Below are positions 4,437 through 5,470 of a stretch of 5,470 nt of DNA, in pieces (position 1 is the stretch's first letter; the number at the start of each line of letters is the position of its first letter). The stretch is from Clostridiaceae bacterium (GTDB lineage: Bacteria; Bacillota; Clostridia; Saccharofermentanales; UBA5734), in NCBI GenBank assembly GCA_012511525.1, contig JAAZFW010000507.1, positions 1 to 5,470 on the forward strand, written 5' to 3'. The notes below the pieces were generated by a model. It was not told the origin of the DNA, searched no databases, and was given only the letters and a program-made list of their open reading frames with translations. A program made the translations under genes and the position numbers.

Positions 4437-5470
4437 ATGAACCAGACGTACCAGGTGCGCTGCCTTGGAACAGGCGACCTGCTGCATGACGACGGATTCT
4501 TGCTGGCCAATCCGGCCAACGCCAAGCCGGCCCTGATCCGGGCCGAGTACGCCAATCGCCAGCTGACGGTGCGGCCGGAAAACCCCGGCATCTTCCGTTT
4601 TGCCGACTGGCTGCCCGTCAGCCGCATGCTGCCCGGACAAGGCTATCCGGTCACATACCGCAGCGAAAACCTGGCCCGCAAGCTTGGCCTGGAACGGTTG
4701 TACATTACCTTCTCTGGTTACTGGCCCGCAATGGGCGCGGCGATGAGCACCGGCACGTTCAAGGAATGCGAAGCCTACGCGGTCTGTGCGCGTTACCCGC
4801 AGGACTCTCGCCGGATCCTGGTGGTGGCTTCCGCCGGCAACACGGCCCGCGCGTTTCTCAAGGTCGCATCCGAAAACAGGATTCCGCTGGTGGTTGTCGT
4901 ACCGCGGATGAGCCTTAGCGAGCTCTGGCAGGAAAAGCCGCTCAGTCCCTGGGTCAAGATCCTCGTCTCTGACAACGACAGCGACTATTTTGACGCGATC
5001 CAGCTGGCGGACGAGCTTTGCAGCCAGGACGGGTTCCAGCCTGAAGGCGGCGCCAAGAACATCGCCCGACGGGATGGGATGGGAACGACAGTCCTGTCGG
5101 CGGTTACTTCGATCGGTGAAATTCCGGATGCCTATTACCAGGCTATCGGCAGCGGCACCGGGGCGATCGCCGCTTACGAAGCCAACCTGCGCCTGATCCA
5201 GGACGGCCGCTTCGGCAATCGGGTCATGAGTTTGCGCCTGTCACAAAACAGGCCGTTTTTGCCGATCTATAACGCCTGGCAGAAAAAGAGCCGTGACATC
5301 GAGACCTACGCGGCAGACGAAGCCCGCCGCTTGAGCAGCCAATTGTATGCCAAGGTGCTGGCCAACCGCAAGCCGCCTTACGGACCTGTCGGAGGCCTCT
5401 ACGACGCGCTGGCCGCGACCGGCGGCGAGGTGCTGGCAGTCAGTAACGATGAGGCCAAAGCTGCCCGGGA
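4437..5470 (+). CDS. Cysteate synthase-like PLP enzyme (3' truncated)
   Basis: The frame is open from 4437 to the window end: 344 full codons and two extra bases of a protein that in this family is usually somewhat over 400 residues. It is a fold-type II PLP enzyme of the threonine synthase branch. FSGYWPAMGAAMSTGTFKE (92-110) carries the probable PLP lysine K109. SAGNTARAF (132-140) is the substrate/cofactor Asn loop, EGGAKNIARRDGMGT (203-217) is a family block, and GSGTG (238-242) is the phosphate-binding loop. RLSQNRPFLPIYNAW lies further on. These blocks match what I recall of Methanosarcina cysteate synthase, which makes cysteate from O-phosphoserine and sulfite for coenzyme M. The N-terminus has a single Cys (C9) where archaeal relatives have zinc-ribbon cysteine pairs. 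The exact substrate is therefore open: threonine synthase, another sulfonate or another beta-replacement is possible. Its place as the last visible gene of the iron-sulfur operon suggests a shared pathway. Confidence 0.82.
   Translation, partial: MNQTYQVRCLGTGDLLHDDGFLLANPANAKPALIRAEYANRQLTVRPENPGIFRFADWLPVSRMLPGQGYPVTYRSENLARKLGLERLYITFSGYWPAMGAAMSTGTFKECEAYAVCARYPQDSRRILVVASAGNTARAFLKVASENRIPLVVVVPRMSLSELWQEKPLSPWVKILVSDNDSDYFDAIQLADELCSQDGFQPEGGAKNIARRDGMGTTVLSAVTSIGEIPDAYYQAIGSGTGAIAAYEANLRLIQDGRFGNRVMSLRLSQNRPFLPIYNAWQKKSRDIETYAADEARRLSSQLYAKVLANRKPPYGPVGGLYDALAATGGEVLAVSNDEAKAAR

Noticed and set aside
1..5470. tRNA, rRNA, CRISPR array, insertion sequence or attachment site
   Set aside because: The window is almost entirely coding; no regularly spaced repeats, transposase motifs, terminal inverted repeats or tRNA-like cloverleaf were seen.

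Overview
The window holds six same-strand genes with almost no space between them, read as one operon or operon segment. It is GC-rich by eye, favours GC-ending codons, and places a strong Shine-Dalgarno sequence before every complete start. Five consecutive genes encode iron-sulfur proteins and the sixth a cysteate synthase-like PLP enzyme. This points to an anaerobe. A high-GC Bacillota (Clostridia-type) genome is my best guess. A methanogenic archaeon is not excluded, because cysteate synthase was characterised in Methanosarcina.

The five iron-sulfur genes are paralogues in two size classes. Short form (A): A1 at 1-419 (5' truncated), A2 at 1546-2391 (281 aa) and A3 at 2454-3290 (278 aa). 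Long form (B): B1 at 416-1519 (367 aa) and B2 at 3304-4413 (369 aa). All five visible sequences carry the same core: a Gly-Leu/Met-Gly-Glu turn where visible, then Thr-Pro-x-x-Gly-x-Arg, a Thr-Asp-Ala element, and a C-x2-C-x2-C-x3-C-P cluster motif. This core is shared by corrinoid reductive dehalogenases (RdhA) and epoxyqueuosine reductase (QueG). The C-terminal parts differ between the classes. A-forms use C-x2-C-x-N-G plus C-x-R-T-C, whereas B-forms use C-x4-C-x-C-x-C. No Tat signal, membrane segment or RdhB-type anchor is visible, so the proteins look cytoplasmic. The order A-B-A-A-B, with an A directly before each B, suggests a duplicated A-B pair and possibly A-B complexes.

The sixth gene (4437 to the window end, 3' truncated) encodes a fold-type II PLP enzyme closest, from memory, to archaeal cysteate synthase (O-phosphoserine + sulfite to cysteate). 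Its N-terminal zinc-ribbon cysteines appear to be missing.

Most intergenic gaps are 13-26 nt. A1 and B1 overlap by 4 nt. The widest gap, 62 nt between A2 and A3, contains a perfect 12-13 bp hairpin without a clear U-tract. No promoter, RNA gene, CRISPR array or mobile element was seen, and no gene-free stretch exceeds 300 bases. My inference is that this encodes an undescribed cytoplasmic reductive pathway, perhaps cobamide-dependent, associated with an unusual amino acid or sulfonate. The substrate cannot be read from the sequence.
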